Shown: piece after piece, positions 16,151 to 25,169 of the stretch | How positions within the stretch are numbered: position 1 is the stretch's first letter | How the letters are laid out: every line of letters begins with the position of its first letter | Assembly (NCBI RefSeq): GCF_013409935.1 | Contig: NZ_JACCCO010000001.1 | Coordinates: forward strand, 1,798,001 to 1,862,000 | Source: Streptosporangium sandarakinum | GTDB taxonomy: Bacteria; Actinomycetota; Actinomycetes; Streptosporangiales; Streptosporangiaceae | DNA length: 64,000 nt | Direction of reading: 5' to 3' | Made by a program: the position numbers and the translations under genes | Notes under the pieces: model-generated | What the model saw: only the letters and a program-made list of their open reading frames with translations | Database searches by the model: none | Told to the model about the DNA's origin: nothing

Positions 16151-16532
16151 TGAGCACCCTTTCAAGCAAGTTGAGATCCGGCTTTCCGGCATCCAGCGAC
16201 GGCTGGTGGATCTGCACCAGGCCCTCGGCCGCCATGTCCGCGATCAGTACTCGGGTGACGCCCAGCGGCATGCGCAGCAGAGCAGAAAGCTCCGCGACCG
16301 AGCGCACCTGCTGGGACAACGAGATGATCGCCTGATACTCCGTGGAGAGCGTAGCCGAATCCACGCTCACGAATGTCGCCGAGGAGACCAGTGCCTCGAG
16401 CGCGAGCTGCATCCGGGGCGCGGTTCTTCCACCGGTCACAGCGTACGGGCGAATCAGCCGGTTCCGCCCGCTCTTGGCCTGGGGCGGGGCGGGAGATTCG
16501 TCTCCCTGGCCGCGCCAACCTGGTGCGTCCAT
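16131..16532 (-). CDS. cvnC: Conservon 2 CvnC: DUF742 protein
   Basis: The 133-residue product has a short polar N-terminus and the DUF742 core starting LIRPYAVTGGRTAP, then QQVRSVAELSALLRMPLGV and the C-terminal LNLLERVLSGLRRL. It lies 9 bases downstream of cvnB2. It lacks the N-terminal 11-residue repeats found in conservon 1. Confidence 0.93.
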   Translation of the reverse strand: MDAPGWRGQGDESPAPPQAKSGRNRLIRPYAVTGGRTAPRMQLALEALVSSATFVSVDSATLSTEYQAIISLSQQVRSVAELSALLRMPLGVTRVLIADMAAEGLVQIHQPSLDAGKPDLNLLERVLSGLRRL

Positions 16533-16541
16533 ATCACCTCC

Positions 16542-16964
16542 CTATCGCTGGGCCGACTGCAGCTCGGCCCGCAACGCGGGCGTGAGCGCCTGTCCGGCAC
16601 GCTCAGCCAGCAACGTCATCTGGTAGGCCACCAGGCCCATGTCACAGTCCGGCGAGGCCAGCACGGCCAGCGCGGACCCGTCGCTGATCGACATCGTCAG
16701 CAGGAGGCCCCGCTGCATCTCGATCACGGTCTGGACGACCGGGCCGCCCTCGAAGACCCTGGAGGCTCCCTGCGTCAGGCTGATGAGGCCGGCGGTGATC
16801 GCGGCGAGCTGGTCGGCGCGGTCCTTGGGGAATCCCTGGGAGTAGGCCAGTGGGAGGCCGTCCGCCGAGACGATCACGGCGTGGGCGACCCCGGGCATCT
16901 CCTTGACGAACTCGGTGATCAGCCAATTGAAGCCCCGAGCGGCCTGACTGAGTTGGTGGTTCAC
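16542..16964 (-). CDS. cvnB: Conservon 2 CvnB: roadblock/LC7 protein
   Basis: The 140-residue roadblock/LC7 product starts at GTG 16964, overlapping the cvnA2 stop as GTGA. Core segments are NWLITEFVKEMPGVAH, VSADGLPLAYSQGFPKDRADQ and LTQGASRVFEGG. It is highly similar to CvnB1, with the same C-terminal LTPALRAELQSAQR. It probably acts on CvnD2 at the membrane with CvnA2. Confidence 0.93.
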   Translation of the reverse strand: MNHQLSQAARGFNWLITEFVKEMPGVAHAVIVSADGLPLAYSQGFPKDRADQLAAITAGLISLTQGASRVFEGGPVVQTVIEMQRGLLLTMSISDGSALAVLASPDCDMGLVAYQMTLLAERAGQALTPALRAELQSAQR

Positions 16965-19900
16965 TGCTTCTCTCTTTCGGCGGCGTTCAGCCGCTCGTTC
17001 ATCTCAGCACGGCCCTGGCGGATGCCCTGCTGGAAACTGGAAAGACGGCTGCGCACCCGCTCCGCGGAGAGCGGGGGGATCGGCGGGGGCGAAGCCTGGG
17101 CGGGAGCGGCGGATCCGGGGACGAGGTTGGCCTTCGGCACCCGCTTGGGCAGGCCCGAGCCGGTGACCCCGCCCAGCGACGGCTTGTCCACCGCCTTGGC
17201 GGCGGCCCAGCCCTCGTCGGCGGGGCTGCTCCACGGGGTCCTGTCGACGGACCTGGGCTTCCGGACGGGCAGCGGTTCCTCGACGGAGGGTTCTGGCCGG
17301 TCGTCCGCCGTCTTCTCCGGTTCCGGGTCGGTCTCGCCGAGGTCGGGCGGGGACTCCTGCTCGACGAAGGCGCTGCTGCGGAACCAGTCGGAGCCCACCG
17401 CCGCGAAGATCGGCAGGAACTCCTCCGGCTCCGGCTCCGTGGCCGACACCTCGACCGCGGGCAGGAACTGGGTGTTCTCCGCGGGCTCCCTGAGCGGCGG
17501 GGACCAGGGGTCGGCGGGCGGCATCTCCGGCCAGGACGGCGAGGGAGCCGAGGGCGTCCGGGGCGGCTGCCCCGCCCCGGGCCGTCCCGGCCCGGAGGGC
17601 TGTCCCGGAGCCTGGGTGGGCCGCGCCGACGGGAAGGCCGGCGGTACGGACGTCAGCGGCGACGACCACAGGTCCTCCACCGCGGAGGCCGGGACCACGG
17701 GCGCCGACCACAGGTCGGCCGTCGGGGAGGCGGCGGGCGGCTGCGCGGCCGGCGGCCGCTCCGGGGTGGAGGGCTGCGCGGGCGTGGCGGGCTTGCGGGG
17801 GGAGTCTCCCCAGCCGGCCCCGAACGGGTCGGGGCCGGCGTCCCCGGGTGTGCCGAAGATCGAGGAGGTGTCGCTGAACGAGCCGCCTGCGGATCCGCCA
17901 CCGAACGGATCGGCGGAGGGCGCGCCGCCGAACGGGTCGGCGACGGACGTTCCGCCGAACGAGTCCTGGGCGACCGAGGTGCCGCCGAACGAGTCCGGGG
18001 CGACCGAGGTGCCGCCGAACGAGGTCCCGCCGAAGGCGTCGGAGAAGGAGGTGCCGCCGAACGACGACTGGGAGGCGCCCGGGCCCATCAGGGCCAGCTC
18101 CGGCATCGAGGACTGGGCCACCACCTGCGGGGGCAGCATGACGACGGCGCTCAGGCCACCGCTCTCCGGGCGGCGGAGCTGGACGCGGATGCCGTGGCGC
18201 ATGGCCAGACGGCCGACCACGAACAGGCCCATCCGGCGGGACACCGACAGGTCAACGGCGGGAGGCTCGGCCAGCCTGCGGTTGGCCTCGCTGAGCTCCT
18301 CGTCGCTCATGCCGATGCCGGCGTCACTGACGGCCAGGATGACGGCGCCCGTCTCGTTGGTGTTGCTGCTCACCGTGATCTTGGTGTCCTGCGGCGAGAA
18401 GAAGATGGCGTTCTCGACCAGCTCGGCGATCAGGTGGACGATGTCGTTGACGGCCGAGCCGATGAGCGAGACGCCGCCCTCGACCCGCAGCGCCACCCGC
18501 TCGTAGTTCTCGACCTCCGACAGGGAGGCGCGGACGACGTCGCTCAGCGGGACCGGCTCGCTCCACCGGCGGCTCTGCTCCTGGCCCGCGAGGACCAGCA
18601 GGTTCTCGGAGTTGCGGCGCATGCGGGTGGCCAGGTGGTCGAGCTTGAACAGGTTGGCGAGCCGGCCCTCGTCCTGCTCACCCTGCTCCAGGTCGTCGAT
18701 GAGGTCGATCTGCCGTTCCACGAGCGACTGGGTGCGCCGGGAGAGGTTGACGAACATCGCGTTGACGTTGCTCCGCAGCCGGGCCTCGTCGCCCGCCAGC
18801 CGGATCGCCTCGCGGTGGACCTCGTCGAACGCGCGGGCCACTTCCCCGATCTCGTCGCGGGAGGCCACCCCGATGGAGGGCACCTCGACGTCCGGGGCGT
18901 GGTCGCCGGACTCGCGCAGCGCGCGGACCGTCTCGGGCAGCCGGGTGTCGGCCACCTCCAGCGCCTCGCTGCGCAGCCTGCGCAGCGGCCGCACCAGCGT
19001 TCCGGCCACCCAGATGGTGATCAGCAGGATCAGGACCAGCAGGACGGCGATCGCGGCGCCGAAGATGATGGCGCTGCGCCGCTCGGCGGCCTCCAGCTCC
19101 TGGCTGCGGGCGACGACGGCGGAGGACATGCCGCGCTCGACCGAGCGCATGCCGTCCACCAGCGCCGAGGAGTTGTCGAACCAGTCGTTGATGCCCAGCG
19201 TCCGCGGCAGACCGCGGTTCTCCCGCAGCCGGGACAGGGCCAGGGTCTCCCGCATCCGGGACATGACCAGGGCGCGCGCGGCGTCGGCCTGGGCGGCCTT
19301 GGGGGTGTCGGTGGCGTTGTCGAAACGCTTGACGTCGGCGGGCGAGGCGGCGGCGCGGAAGGCTGCGACCTGGTTCAGCTGGTTCTGCCAGGCGCCCAGG
19401 AACTGCGCCGGGTCGTCGAAGTCGAAGCGCCCCTCGATGCGGCCGACGAGCAGGATGCCGCGCAGCCGGGACGCCTGCTCCCTGGCCTGGGTCAGCGCGC
19501 CCAGCGCGAGCGCGTCACCGATCAGGCGCTCGTCGCCGCCGCTCCGGCCGAGGTCGTCGTTGAGGGTGGTCAGGTCGTCGATCATGCGCGAGTACATGTC
19601 GAAGGACGCGCGCGGCAGGATGCCGCCCTCGGTGAGCGGCTTACGCAGGCCGGGCAGGCCGCGCAGCCAGTTGCGCATCTGCGTCGTCTCGGCGCGGACG
19701 CGGGCCGGCTGGTCGGGGCTGAGCGCGTCGATCGTGGCGAGCACGTCGGCGCGGGTACGGTCCACCTCCGCGCGCTGCTCCCGGACCTTGGCGAGCCTGC
19801 GGCCGCTGCGGCGGTCGGCGATGTACCAGGCGGTGAGGTCGCGCTCCTCGGCCAGCTCGTAGGACAGGGTGCCGAGCTTGTCGACGAGCGTGGCGACCTC

Positions 19901-20086
19901 GGTCATCCTGCGGTACGCGGTCGCGCCGGACAGCGAGCCGGTGAGCTGGAGCCCGCCCAGCAGCACGGCGGCGGCCGTGGGGAGCATGATCAGAGCGACC
20001 AGTCGCGGGCGTACTCGCCAGTTCGACGGCAGCAGTCTGCTCCCGGCGGTCGACGCGCGGCGGCTCCGGCGGTCTTGTGTCTTCAC
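16961..20086 (-). CDS. cvnA: Conservon 2 CvnA: nitrate-sensor-like histidine kinase homologue
   Basis: A 1041-residue sensor with the same plan as the other CvnA copies: TM helix near 33-53, helical extracytoplasmic sensor, TM helix about 335-360, HAMP, KLDHLATRMRRNSENLLVL near 480, and HATPase (ELVENAIFFSP, DAGIGM). From about 660 a long disordered tail holds FGGTSV-type repeats. It ends GLPKRVPKANLVPG and RSRLSSFQQGIRQGRAE. The sensor half differs clearly from CvnA1 and CvnA3, so its stimulus is probably different. Confidence 0.93.
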   Translation of the reverse strand: MKTQDRRSRRASTAGSRLLPSNWRVRPRLVALIMLPTAAAVLLGGLQLTGSLSGATAYRRMTEVATLVDKLGTLSYELAEERDLTAWYIADRRSGRRLAKVREQRAEVDRTRADVLATIDALSPDQPARVRAETTQMRNWLRGLPGLRKPLTEGGILPRASFDMYSRMIDDLTTLNDDLGRSGGDERLIGDALALGALTQAREQASRLRGILLVGRIEGRFDFDDPAQFLGAWQNQLNQVAAFRAAASPADVKRFDNATDTPKAAQADAARALVMSRMRETLALSRLRENRGLPRTLGINDWFDNSSALVDGMRSVERGMSSAVVARSQELEAAERRSAIIFGAAIAVLLVLILLITIWVAGTLVRPLRRLRSEALEVADTRLPETVRALRESGDHAPDVEVPSIGVASRDEIGEVARAFDEVHREAIRLAGDEARLRSNVNAMFVNLSRRTQSLVERQIDLIDDLEQGEQDEGRLANLFKLDHLATRMRRNSENLLVLAGQEQSRRWSEPVPLSDVVRASLSEVENYERVALRVEGGVSLIGSAVNDIVHLIAELVENAIFFSPQDTKITVSSNTNETGAVILAVSDAGIGMSDEELSEANRRLAEPPAVDLSVSRRMGLFVVGRLAMRHGIRVQLRRPESGGLSAVVMLPPQVVAQSSMPELALMGPGASQSSFGGTSFSDAFGGTSFGGTSVAPDSFGGTSVAQDSFGGTSVADPFGGAPSADPFGGGSAGGSFSDTSSIFGTPGDAGPDPFGAGWGDSPRKPATPAQPSTPERPPAAQPPAASPTADLWSAPVVPASAVEDLWSSPLTSVPPAFPSARPTQAPGQPSGPGRPGAGQPPRTPSAPSPSWPEMPPADPWSPPLREPAENTQFLPAVEVSATEPEPEEFLPIFAAVGSDWFRSSAFVEQESPPDLGETDPEPEKTADDRPEPSVEEPLPVRKPRSVDRTPWSSPADEGWAAAKAVDKPSLGGVTGSGLPKRVPKANLVPGSAAPAQASPPPIPPLSAERVRSRLSSFQQGIRQGRAEMNERLNAAEREKQ
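17890..18066 (-). repeat. FGGTS tandem repeats in the cvnA2 tail
   Basis: Degenerate tandem copies of about 30 bp encode FGGTSVAPDS, FGGTSVAQDS and FGGTSVADP, with shorter flanking units (FGGTSFSDA, FGGAPSADP). The unit is unrelated to the repeats in the tails of the other two CvnA proteins. Confidence 0.75.
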
Positions 20087-20208
20087 TGGCCTACGTAACC
20101 CCTCGCCGGATTCGGATGCGGCGCAGACAATTTGAACACATCCTTTATTTCACTTCGAATGGCGTAAATGCTGCTATATCGCCATAAAAAGGACAAAACA
20201 CCGGGCTG

Positions 20209-21615
20209 TCACGCGGGCCGAAAAGAGGCCCTGGCCTCGGGGTCCTGGTGCTTGATCATAAGGTGCCGCGTGACCGAATACTCCTGTACGGCCTCTTGGC
20301 TCATGTCCTTGCCGAAGCCGCTCTGCTTGACCCCGCCGTGCGGCGCCTCCGAGGCGATCGGCAGGTGGTCGTTGACCCACGTCACGCCCACGTCGAGCCG
20401 GTGCGACACGCGCAGCGCCCGCGCCACGTCCCGCGACCAGACCGACGACGCCAGGCCGTAGGGGGTGTCGTTGGCCAGGCGGACCGCCTCGTCCTCGCCG
20501 TCGAAGGGCAGCACCACCAGCACCGGACCGAAAAGCTCGCCCCGCACGATCTCGCTGTCCTGGCGGGCGCCGGCGATCAGCGTCGGCGGGTAGTAGGAGC
20601 CGGGACCGTCGAGGGGAGCGCCGCCGCAGAGCACCGAGGCGCCCTCGGCCGCCGCCCGCTCGACGAACCCGTGCACCCGGGCCCGGTGCCCGGCGGAGAC
20701 CAGCGGGCCGATGTCGGTGGCGTCGTCCCAGGGGTCGCCCACCCTGACCTGCGCGAGCGTCTCGCGGAGTGCCTCGACGGCCTCGCCGTACACCTCGCGG
20801 GAGACGTAGACACGGGTCGCGGCCGTGCAGTCCTGCCCGCTGTTGTAGGTGGCGCCCATGGCCACCCCGCGCGCCATGTCGGCCAGGTTCGCGTCGCCGA
20901 AGACCAGCGCCGGGGCCTTGCCGCCGAGCTCCAGGTGGACCCGCTTGAGCGAGCCGGCCGCCCCGCGCATGACGGCCCGGCCGGTCTCGGTGGAGCCGGT
21001 GACGCTCACCATGTCCACATCCGGGTCGCCGACCAGCGCCTCGCCCACCTCGGCGTCGCCGAGGACGACCTGGAGCAGCCCCTCGGGCGCCCCGGCCCGG
21101 GCGAACAGCTCGGCCAGCCGCAGCGTGGTGCCCGGCGTCTGCGGCGCGGGCTTGATCACCACGCCGTTGCCCGCGGCCAGGGCCGGGCCGACCTTCCACA
21201 CCGCCATCACGAGGGGGAAGTTCCACGGGGAGATCGAGGCGACCACGCCGATCGGGCGGCGGACCAGCACGGAGGTGTAGCCGGAGCTGAACACCCCCGC
21301 CCCGGTGCCGTCCAGCGAGCGGGCCGCGCCGGCGAAGAAGCGGAGGTTGTCGGCCGCGAACGGCAGCTCGCCGTCGCGGAACACCGCCGCGGGCTTGCCG
21401 GTCTCGGCGACCTCCAGCCGGGTGAGCTCCTCGGCGTCGGCCTCGACGAGATCGGCCAGGCGCAGCAGCACCTTCGCCCGCTCCGCCGGGGTGGCCTCGC
21501 TCCACTCCGCGTACGCTGCCCGCGCCCGCCGTACGGCGGCGGCCACCTCCGTGACGGGGGTGTCGGCGACCTCCCGCAGAAGCTCGCCGGTCGCCGGATT
21601 GATCAACTTGCCCAT
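20209..21615 (-). CDS. Aldehyde dehydrogenase, gamma-aminobutyraldehyde dehydrogenase-like
   Basis: NAD(P)-dependent oxidation of an aldehyde, plausibly 4-aminobutyraldehyde from putrescine. The 468-residue product starts at ATG 21615 (MGKLINPATGELL). It has SPWNFPLVMAVWK near 140, VTGSTETGRAVM, ELGGKAPALVFGDA and the catalytic cysteine in YNSGQDCTAATRVYV, a form seen in PatD-type enzymes. The glutamate base is in the ELGGK segment. It is 83 bases downstream of the glycosyltransferase and close to a polyamine-type transporter, which supports the polyamine assignment. Confidence 0.85.
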   Translation of the reverse strand: MGKLINPATGELLREVADTPVTEVAAAVRRARAAYAEWSEATPAERAKVLLRLADLVEADAEELTRLEVAETGKPAAVFRDGELPFAADNLRFFAGAARSLDGTGAGVFSSGYTSVLVRRPIGVVASISPWNFPLVMAVWKVGPALAAGNGVVIKPAPQTPGTTLRLAELFARAGAPEGLLQVVLGDAEVGEALVGDPDVDMVSVTGSTETGRAVMRGAAGSLKRVHLELGGKAPALVFGDANLADMARGVAMGATYNSGQDCTAATRVYVSREVYGEAVEALRETLAQVRVGDPWDDATDIGPLVSAGHRARVHGFVERAAAEGASVLCGGAPLDGPGSYYPPTLIAGARQDSEIVRGELFGPVLVVLPFDGEDEAVRLANDTPYGLASSVWSRDVARALRVSHRLDVGVTWVNDHLPIASEAPHGGVKQSGFGKDMSQEAVQEYSVTRHLMIKHQDPEARASFRPA

Positions 21616-21698
21616 GGTCGTTTCCTCGTGGTGGTGTGCGGGGTTTCCTGGCCGTCCCGCCCGGCCCCTCGGGTGGAGGGGCCCGGCGGGGGCGGACG

Positions 21699-22970
21699 TC
21701 AGGCTCCGGCCCGCTCGATCAGGTCGGCGGCCCTGCGCAGGCCGTCGCGGCGGCGGATCTCCTCGCCGGCCGCGGCCAGGCGCTCGCGGAGCGCGGTGTC
21801 GCCGAGCAGCCGCTCCAGCGCGCCGGTCAGCTCCTCGTCGGTGAAGGTGTAGGTGCCGAGCCGCACGCCGTAGCCGAGCTCGTGGACGCGCTGCGCGTTG
21901 TCGTACTGGTCCCAGAACAGGGGCAGCAGGATCATCGGCTTGCCGAAGTGCAGCGCCTCGGTGGTGGTGTTGTTGCCGCCGTGGGTGATGACCAGGTCCA
22001 CCATCGGCAGGATCGTGGTCTGCGGGACGGTCTCGGCGCCCCACATGTTGTCGGCGAGCTTGATCTCCTCGTGCAGCGGGCCCATGGAGACGATGAAGCG
22101 GTACGGGGTGGTGGCCAGCACGTCGATGACGCGCTGCATCAGCTCGACGTCGGCCGAGCCGAGCGAGCCCAGCGAGAAGTAGACCAGCGCGCCGTCCCGG
22201 GAGGCCAGCGACTCGGGCAGCTCGAACTCGGCGTCGGTCTCGCGGACCGAGGAGTCCAGGCGGTGCCAGCGCTCGTCCAGCGGCCGGGCGTCGGTGTAGT
22301 CGGCGATCTCCGGGTAGACGTAGAGGTTCAGGTCGCCCTCGTGGATGAAGTCCAGGTCGGGCAGCGGCTCGGTGCCCTGCTCGACGCACCACTCGTTGAA
22401 GGCGCTCCACAGCTCCCGGTGGGTGCGGTCGTACTCGGCGCGGAAGGCGTCCCACTCCGAACGGTCACCGGAGGGCAGGCCGGAGAAGACCGGCGGGATG
22501 TTCTCGCCGCGGGCCTCAAGCGGGTTGCACGAGACGATGCGGACGAACGGCTTGCCCGCGGTCAGCAGCGCCGGAAAAGTGATCACATTGTCCTCGACGA
22601 TCACATCCGGCCTGACCCGCTCGATAATCTCCTTCAGCTGCGGCTCGCAGTACTTCACACCGTCGATCAGGGCTTCCCAGATCGGCTTGGTCACCGTCTC
22701 CAGCTGTTCGGCGGTCGTCTTGCGGTATTCCGGCGCGGTGTCGCGGATGAAATCCTTCCAGAACTGCCCGGCGTCCTGCTCCTCTTCGGCCGGCGGCGCG
22801 AGGTCGACCAGGTCCTCCTCGAATCCGAGCGCTTCCAATTTGCCCTTCCAGGACGCCTCAGCTGCGAAGACGACCCGGTGACCGCGCTTGCGGAGAATGT
22901 CACCGATGCCGATGCAGTTGTTCGTCGGCCCGTAAGCGCTCTCCGGCATGAACAGGATCGTGAGCGACAT
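21699..22970 (-). CDS. UDP-glycosyltransferase (MGT/GT1 family)
   Basis: The fold is GT-B, 423 residues. The N-terminal acceptor domain begins SLTILFMPESAYGPTNNCIG. The C-terminal donor domain has LVYFSLGSLGSADVELM and the signature VDLVITHGGNNTTTEALHFG, ending in QYDNAQRVHELGYGVRL. The ATG at 22970 follows GGAGG with a short spacing; an overlapping GTG at 22973 is the alternative. It is divergent from the TetR gene and upstream of the aldehyde dehydrogenase. The acceptor is unknown; antibiotic- or natural-product-modifying enzymes share this fold. Confidence 0.88.
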   Translation of the reverse strand: MSLTILFMPESAYGPTNNCIGIGDILRKRGHRVVFAAEASWKGKLEALGFEEDLVDLAPPAEEEQDAGQFWKDFIRDTAPEYRKTTAEQLETVTKPIWEALIDGVKYCEPQLKEIIERVRPDVIVEDNVITFPALLTAGKPFVRIVSCNPLEARGENIPPVFSGLPSGDRSEWDAFRAEYDRTHRELWSAFNEWCVEQGTEPLPDLDFIHEGDLNLYVYPEIADYTDARPLDERWHRLDSSVRETDAEFELPESLASRDGALVYFSLGSLGSADVELMQRVIDVLATTPYRFIVSMGPLHEEIKLADNMWGAETVPQTTILPMVDLVITHGGNNTTTEALHFGKPMILLPLFWDQYDNAQRVHELGYGVRLGTYTFTDEELTGALERLLGDTALRERLAAAGEEIRRRDGLRRAADLIERAGA

Positions 22971-23044
22971 CACGCCTCCGTATGTTGTGGTGTTCGGGGC
23001 TTTGAAGAGTGATTCAATTCTGTGTCTGGCTAAATCGCCAGAAA

Positions 23045-23062
23045 GGGGTCACCATGGACCCC
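23045..23062. promoter_or_regulatory. Possible TetR operator
   Basis: GGGGTC-ACCATG-GACCCC is an inverted repeat in the 127-base divergent region between the glycosyltransferase and the TetR gene, 36 bases before the TetR start. Autoregulation is inferred only from position. Confidence 0.3.
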
Positions 23063-23097
23063 GGGCTCACAGCTTTCTTTTCAACGAGCGGGGTATC

Positions 23098-23706
23098 ATG
23101 ACGCGCAAGAACCGGGCGGATCGGCGGCTCGATCTCATAGCGGCCGCGCACCGGGCGATAATCCGGCACGGCACCGACGGAGTCCACCTCAACCACGTCG
23201 CCGAGGAGGCCGGGCTGACCTCCGGGGCGGTGCTTTACCACTACCCCCAGCTCGGGGACCTGCTGGTCGACGCCCACCACGCGGGGATGGAGCGCTTCTA
23301 CGAGCAGCGGCTGAAGCGGATCGCCGGCATGCGCGACCCCGTCGAGAAGCTCGTCGTCACCATCCGCTCCGGCCTGCCGCACGGGCCGGACGACCCCGAC
23401 GTGCGGCTCCTCAACGAGCTGGGCGGGGCGGCGCCGCGCAACCGGATGTACGCCCTGCTGCTCACCACGCTCTACGACCGCCAGGTCTCGCTGTACCAGA
23501 GCATCCTGGAGACCGGGGCCGCCCTGGGAACCTTCACGCTCGCCGACGACTCCCTGGTCATCGCGCGCAACCTGGTCGCGCTGGAGGACGCGTACGGTTA
23601 CCGCATAACGGCCCGCCACCCGGTGATCGGCCCGGAGGAGGCGGCGGAGCTCATCCTGGCCTACGCCCGGACCGCGACGAACAACCCGCTCAAGACGTCT
23701 CATTGA
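23098..23706 (+). CDS. TetR-family transcriptional regulator
   Basis: A 202-residue repressor starting at ATG 23098. The helix-turn-helix is residues 10-55 (GTDGVHLNHVAEEAGLTSGA, then VLYHYPQLGDLLVDAHH), typical of BetI-like TetR proteins that read LxYHY. The C-terminal domain is all-helical and would bind the ligand. It is divergent from the glycosyltransferase gene and its stop overlaps the convergent PotA-like gene by 7 bases. It likely controls the aldehyde dehydrogenase/glycosyltransferase unit; the ligand is unknown. Confidence 0.88.
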   Translation: MTRKNRADRRLDLIAAAHRAIIRHGTDGVHLNHVAEEAGLTSGAVLYHYPQLGDLLVDAHHAGMERFYEQRLKRIAGMRDPVEKLVVTIRSGLPHGPDDPDVRLLNELGGAAPRNRMYALLLTTLYDRQVSLYQSILETGAALGTFTLADDSLVIARNLVALEDAYGYRITARHPVIGPEEAAELILAYARTATNNPLKTSH

Positions 23707-25169
23707 GGCACCAGAACCCCGTCGTCCGCCGCCCAGTGGAGGGCCACCGCCGATCCCGTCCGGACCCTGGTGGCCCCCTGGGCGGCGACCAGGACCGGCG
23801 CCGGGCGTCCCGGCACGACGACGGAGATGTGCGAGACGCCTCCGTAGAAGCTGACGTCGGCCACCTTCCCCCGCAGCACTCCCCCGCCCTCCGGGGCGCC
23901 GGAGTCCTTGGAGCGGTCCGGCGCCTCGCCGGGGTCGTCCCCGGACCCGCCCTCGGAACCTTCCGCGGCGTCCCCGGAGCCCTCTGAGGGTCCGGCGGCA
24001 TCCTCCGGTTCCGCGCTCTCCGCCGTCTCCGGCTCCTCCGTGCTTTCCGGCTCCTCCGCGCTTTCCGGCTTCTCCGAGACCGGCTCCTCCGAGACCGCCT
24101 CTTCCACGCTTTCCGCCGTCTCCGGCTCCTCCGTGCTTTCCGGCTCCTCCGCGCTTTCCGGCTTCTCCGAGACCGGCTCCTCCGAGACCGCCTCTTCCAC
24201 ACTTTCCGCCGTCTCCGGCTCCTCCACGCTCTCCGGCTTCTCCGAGACCGGCTCCTCCCGCGGAGACTCCGCCGCGGGCTCCGGGGACTCCGCCGGTTCC
24301 TCCGGGGACTCCTCGTCGGGCACGCCGAAGTCCTCCAGCCGGATCCGTTCCGGCCGTACGGACAGCAGCGCGGGAGTCCCCTCGGGCAGGTCCCCCGTGC
24401 CGGGCAGGACGCCGAGCGCGCCGCCGTCCAGGCCACCGTCGTGGACCGCGCCCTCGAAGAGGTTGCTGGCCCCCACGAAACCGGCGACGAACGGCGTGCG
24501 GGGCCGCTCGTACAGCGCCACCGGCTCGTCCACCTGCTCGACCCGGCCCGCGCTGAAGACCGCGATCCGGTCGGCCAGCGACATGGCCTCCTCCTGGTCG
24601 TGGGTGACCACGACGAAGGTGATGCCGACCTCGTGCTGGAGCCGCTTCAGCTCCAGCTGCATCTCCGCGCGGACCTTCTTGTCCAGCGCGGACAGCGGCT
24701 CGTCGAGCAGCAGCAGCCGGGGCCGCTTCACGATCGCGCGGGCCAGCGCGACCCGCTGCCGCTGGCCACCGGAGAGCTGCTGCGGCCGGCGCCCGGCCAT
24801 CTCGGCCAGGCCGACCTTCGCGAGGACCTCCTCGACGCGCTCGCGGATCTCGGCCCGGGGTAGCCGCTCCCGCTCCAGGCCGTAGGCGACGTTCTTCGCC
24901 ACGGTCATGTGCGGGAACAGCGCGTACGACTGGAACATGAGGTTGATCGGGCGGCGGTGCGCGGGCAGCGAGAGCAGGTCGGCGCCGTCGAGGGTGACGG
25001 CGCCGGAGTCGGGGCTCTCGAACCCGGCGAGGATCCGCAGCAGCGTGGTCTTGCCGCAGCCGCTGGGGCCGAGCAGCGCGAAGAACTCACCCTGCCGGAT
25101 GTCCAGGGAGACCTCCGACAGAGCCGTGACCTCGCCGAACCGGCGGCTGACACCTGTGATCTGCAGCAT
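23700..25169 (-). CDS. Polyamine-type ABC transporter ATPase with repeat insertion
   Basis: This PotA-like ATPase energises the PotB/PotC-like permeases upstream. The 489-residue product has Walker A GPSGCGKTT near residue 38, LSGGQRQRVALARAI, RLLLLDEPLSALD and VTHDQEEAMSLAD. The TOBE domain begins near 245 (GASNLFEGAVHDGG) and resumes after about 400 (VLRGKVADVSFYGGVSH). Between them about 130 residues are almost only Glu/Ser/Pro/Ala, including two perfect 31-residue repeats. PotA proteins are usually 350-380 residues. The start ATG 25169 overlaps the PotC-like stop by one base. Confidence 0.9.
   Translation of the reverse strand: MLQITGVSRRFGEVTALSEVSLDIRQGEFFALLGPSGCGKTTLLRILAGFESPDSGAVTLDGADLLSLPAHRRPINLMFQSYALFPHMTVAKNVAYGLERERLPRAEIRERVEEVLAKVGLAEMAGRRPQQLSGGQRQRVALARAIVKRPRLLLLDEPLSALDKKVRAEMQLELKRLQHEVGITFVVVTHDQEEAMSLADRIAVFSAGRVEQVDEPVALYERPRTPFVAGFVGASNLFEGAVHDGGLDGGALGVLPGTGDLPEGTPALLSVRPERIRLEDFGVPDEESPEEPAESPEPAAESPREEPVSEKPESVEEPETAESVEEAVSEEPVSEKPESAEEPESTEEPETAESVEEAVSEEPVSEKPESAEEPESTEEPETAESAEPEDAAGPSEGSGDAAEGSEGGSGDDPGEAPDRSKDSGAPEGGGVLRGKVADVSFYGGVSHISVVVPGRPAPVLVAAQGATRVRTGSAVALHWAADDGVLVPQ
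24022..24258 (-). repeat. 93-bp tandem repeats in the PotA-like gene
   Basis: Units start at 24022, 24115 and 24208, exactly 93 bp apart. The first two are nearly identical over their full length (one visible base change) and the third is partial. Each unit encodes 31 residues rich in Glu/Ser/Pro. Confidence 0.92.
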
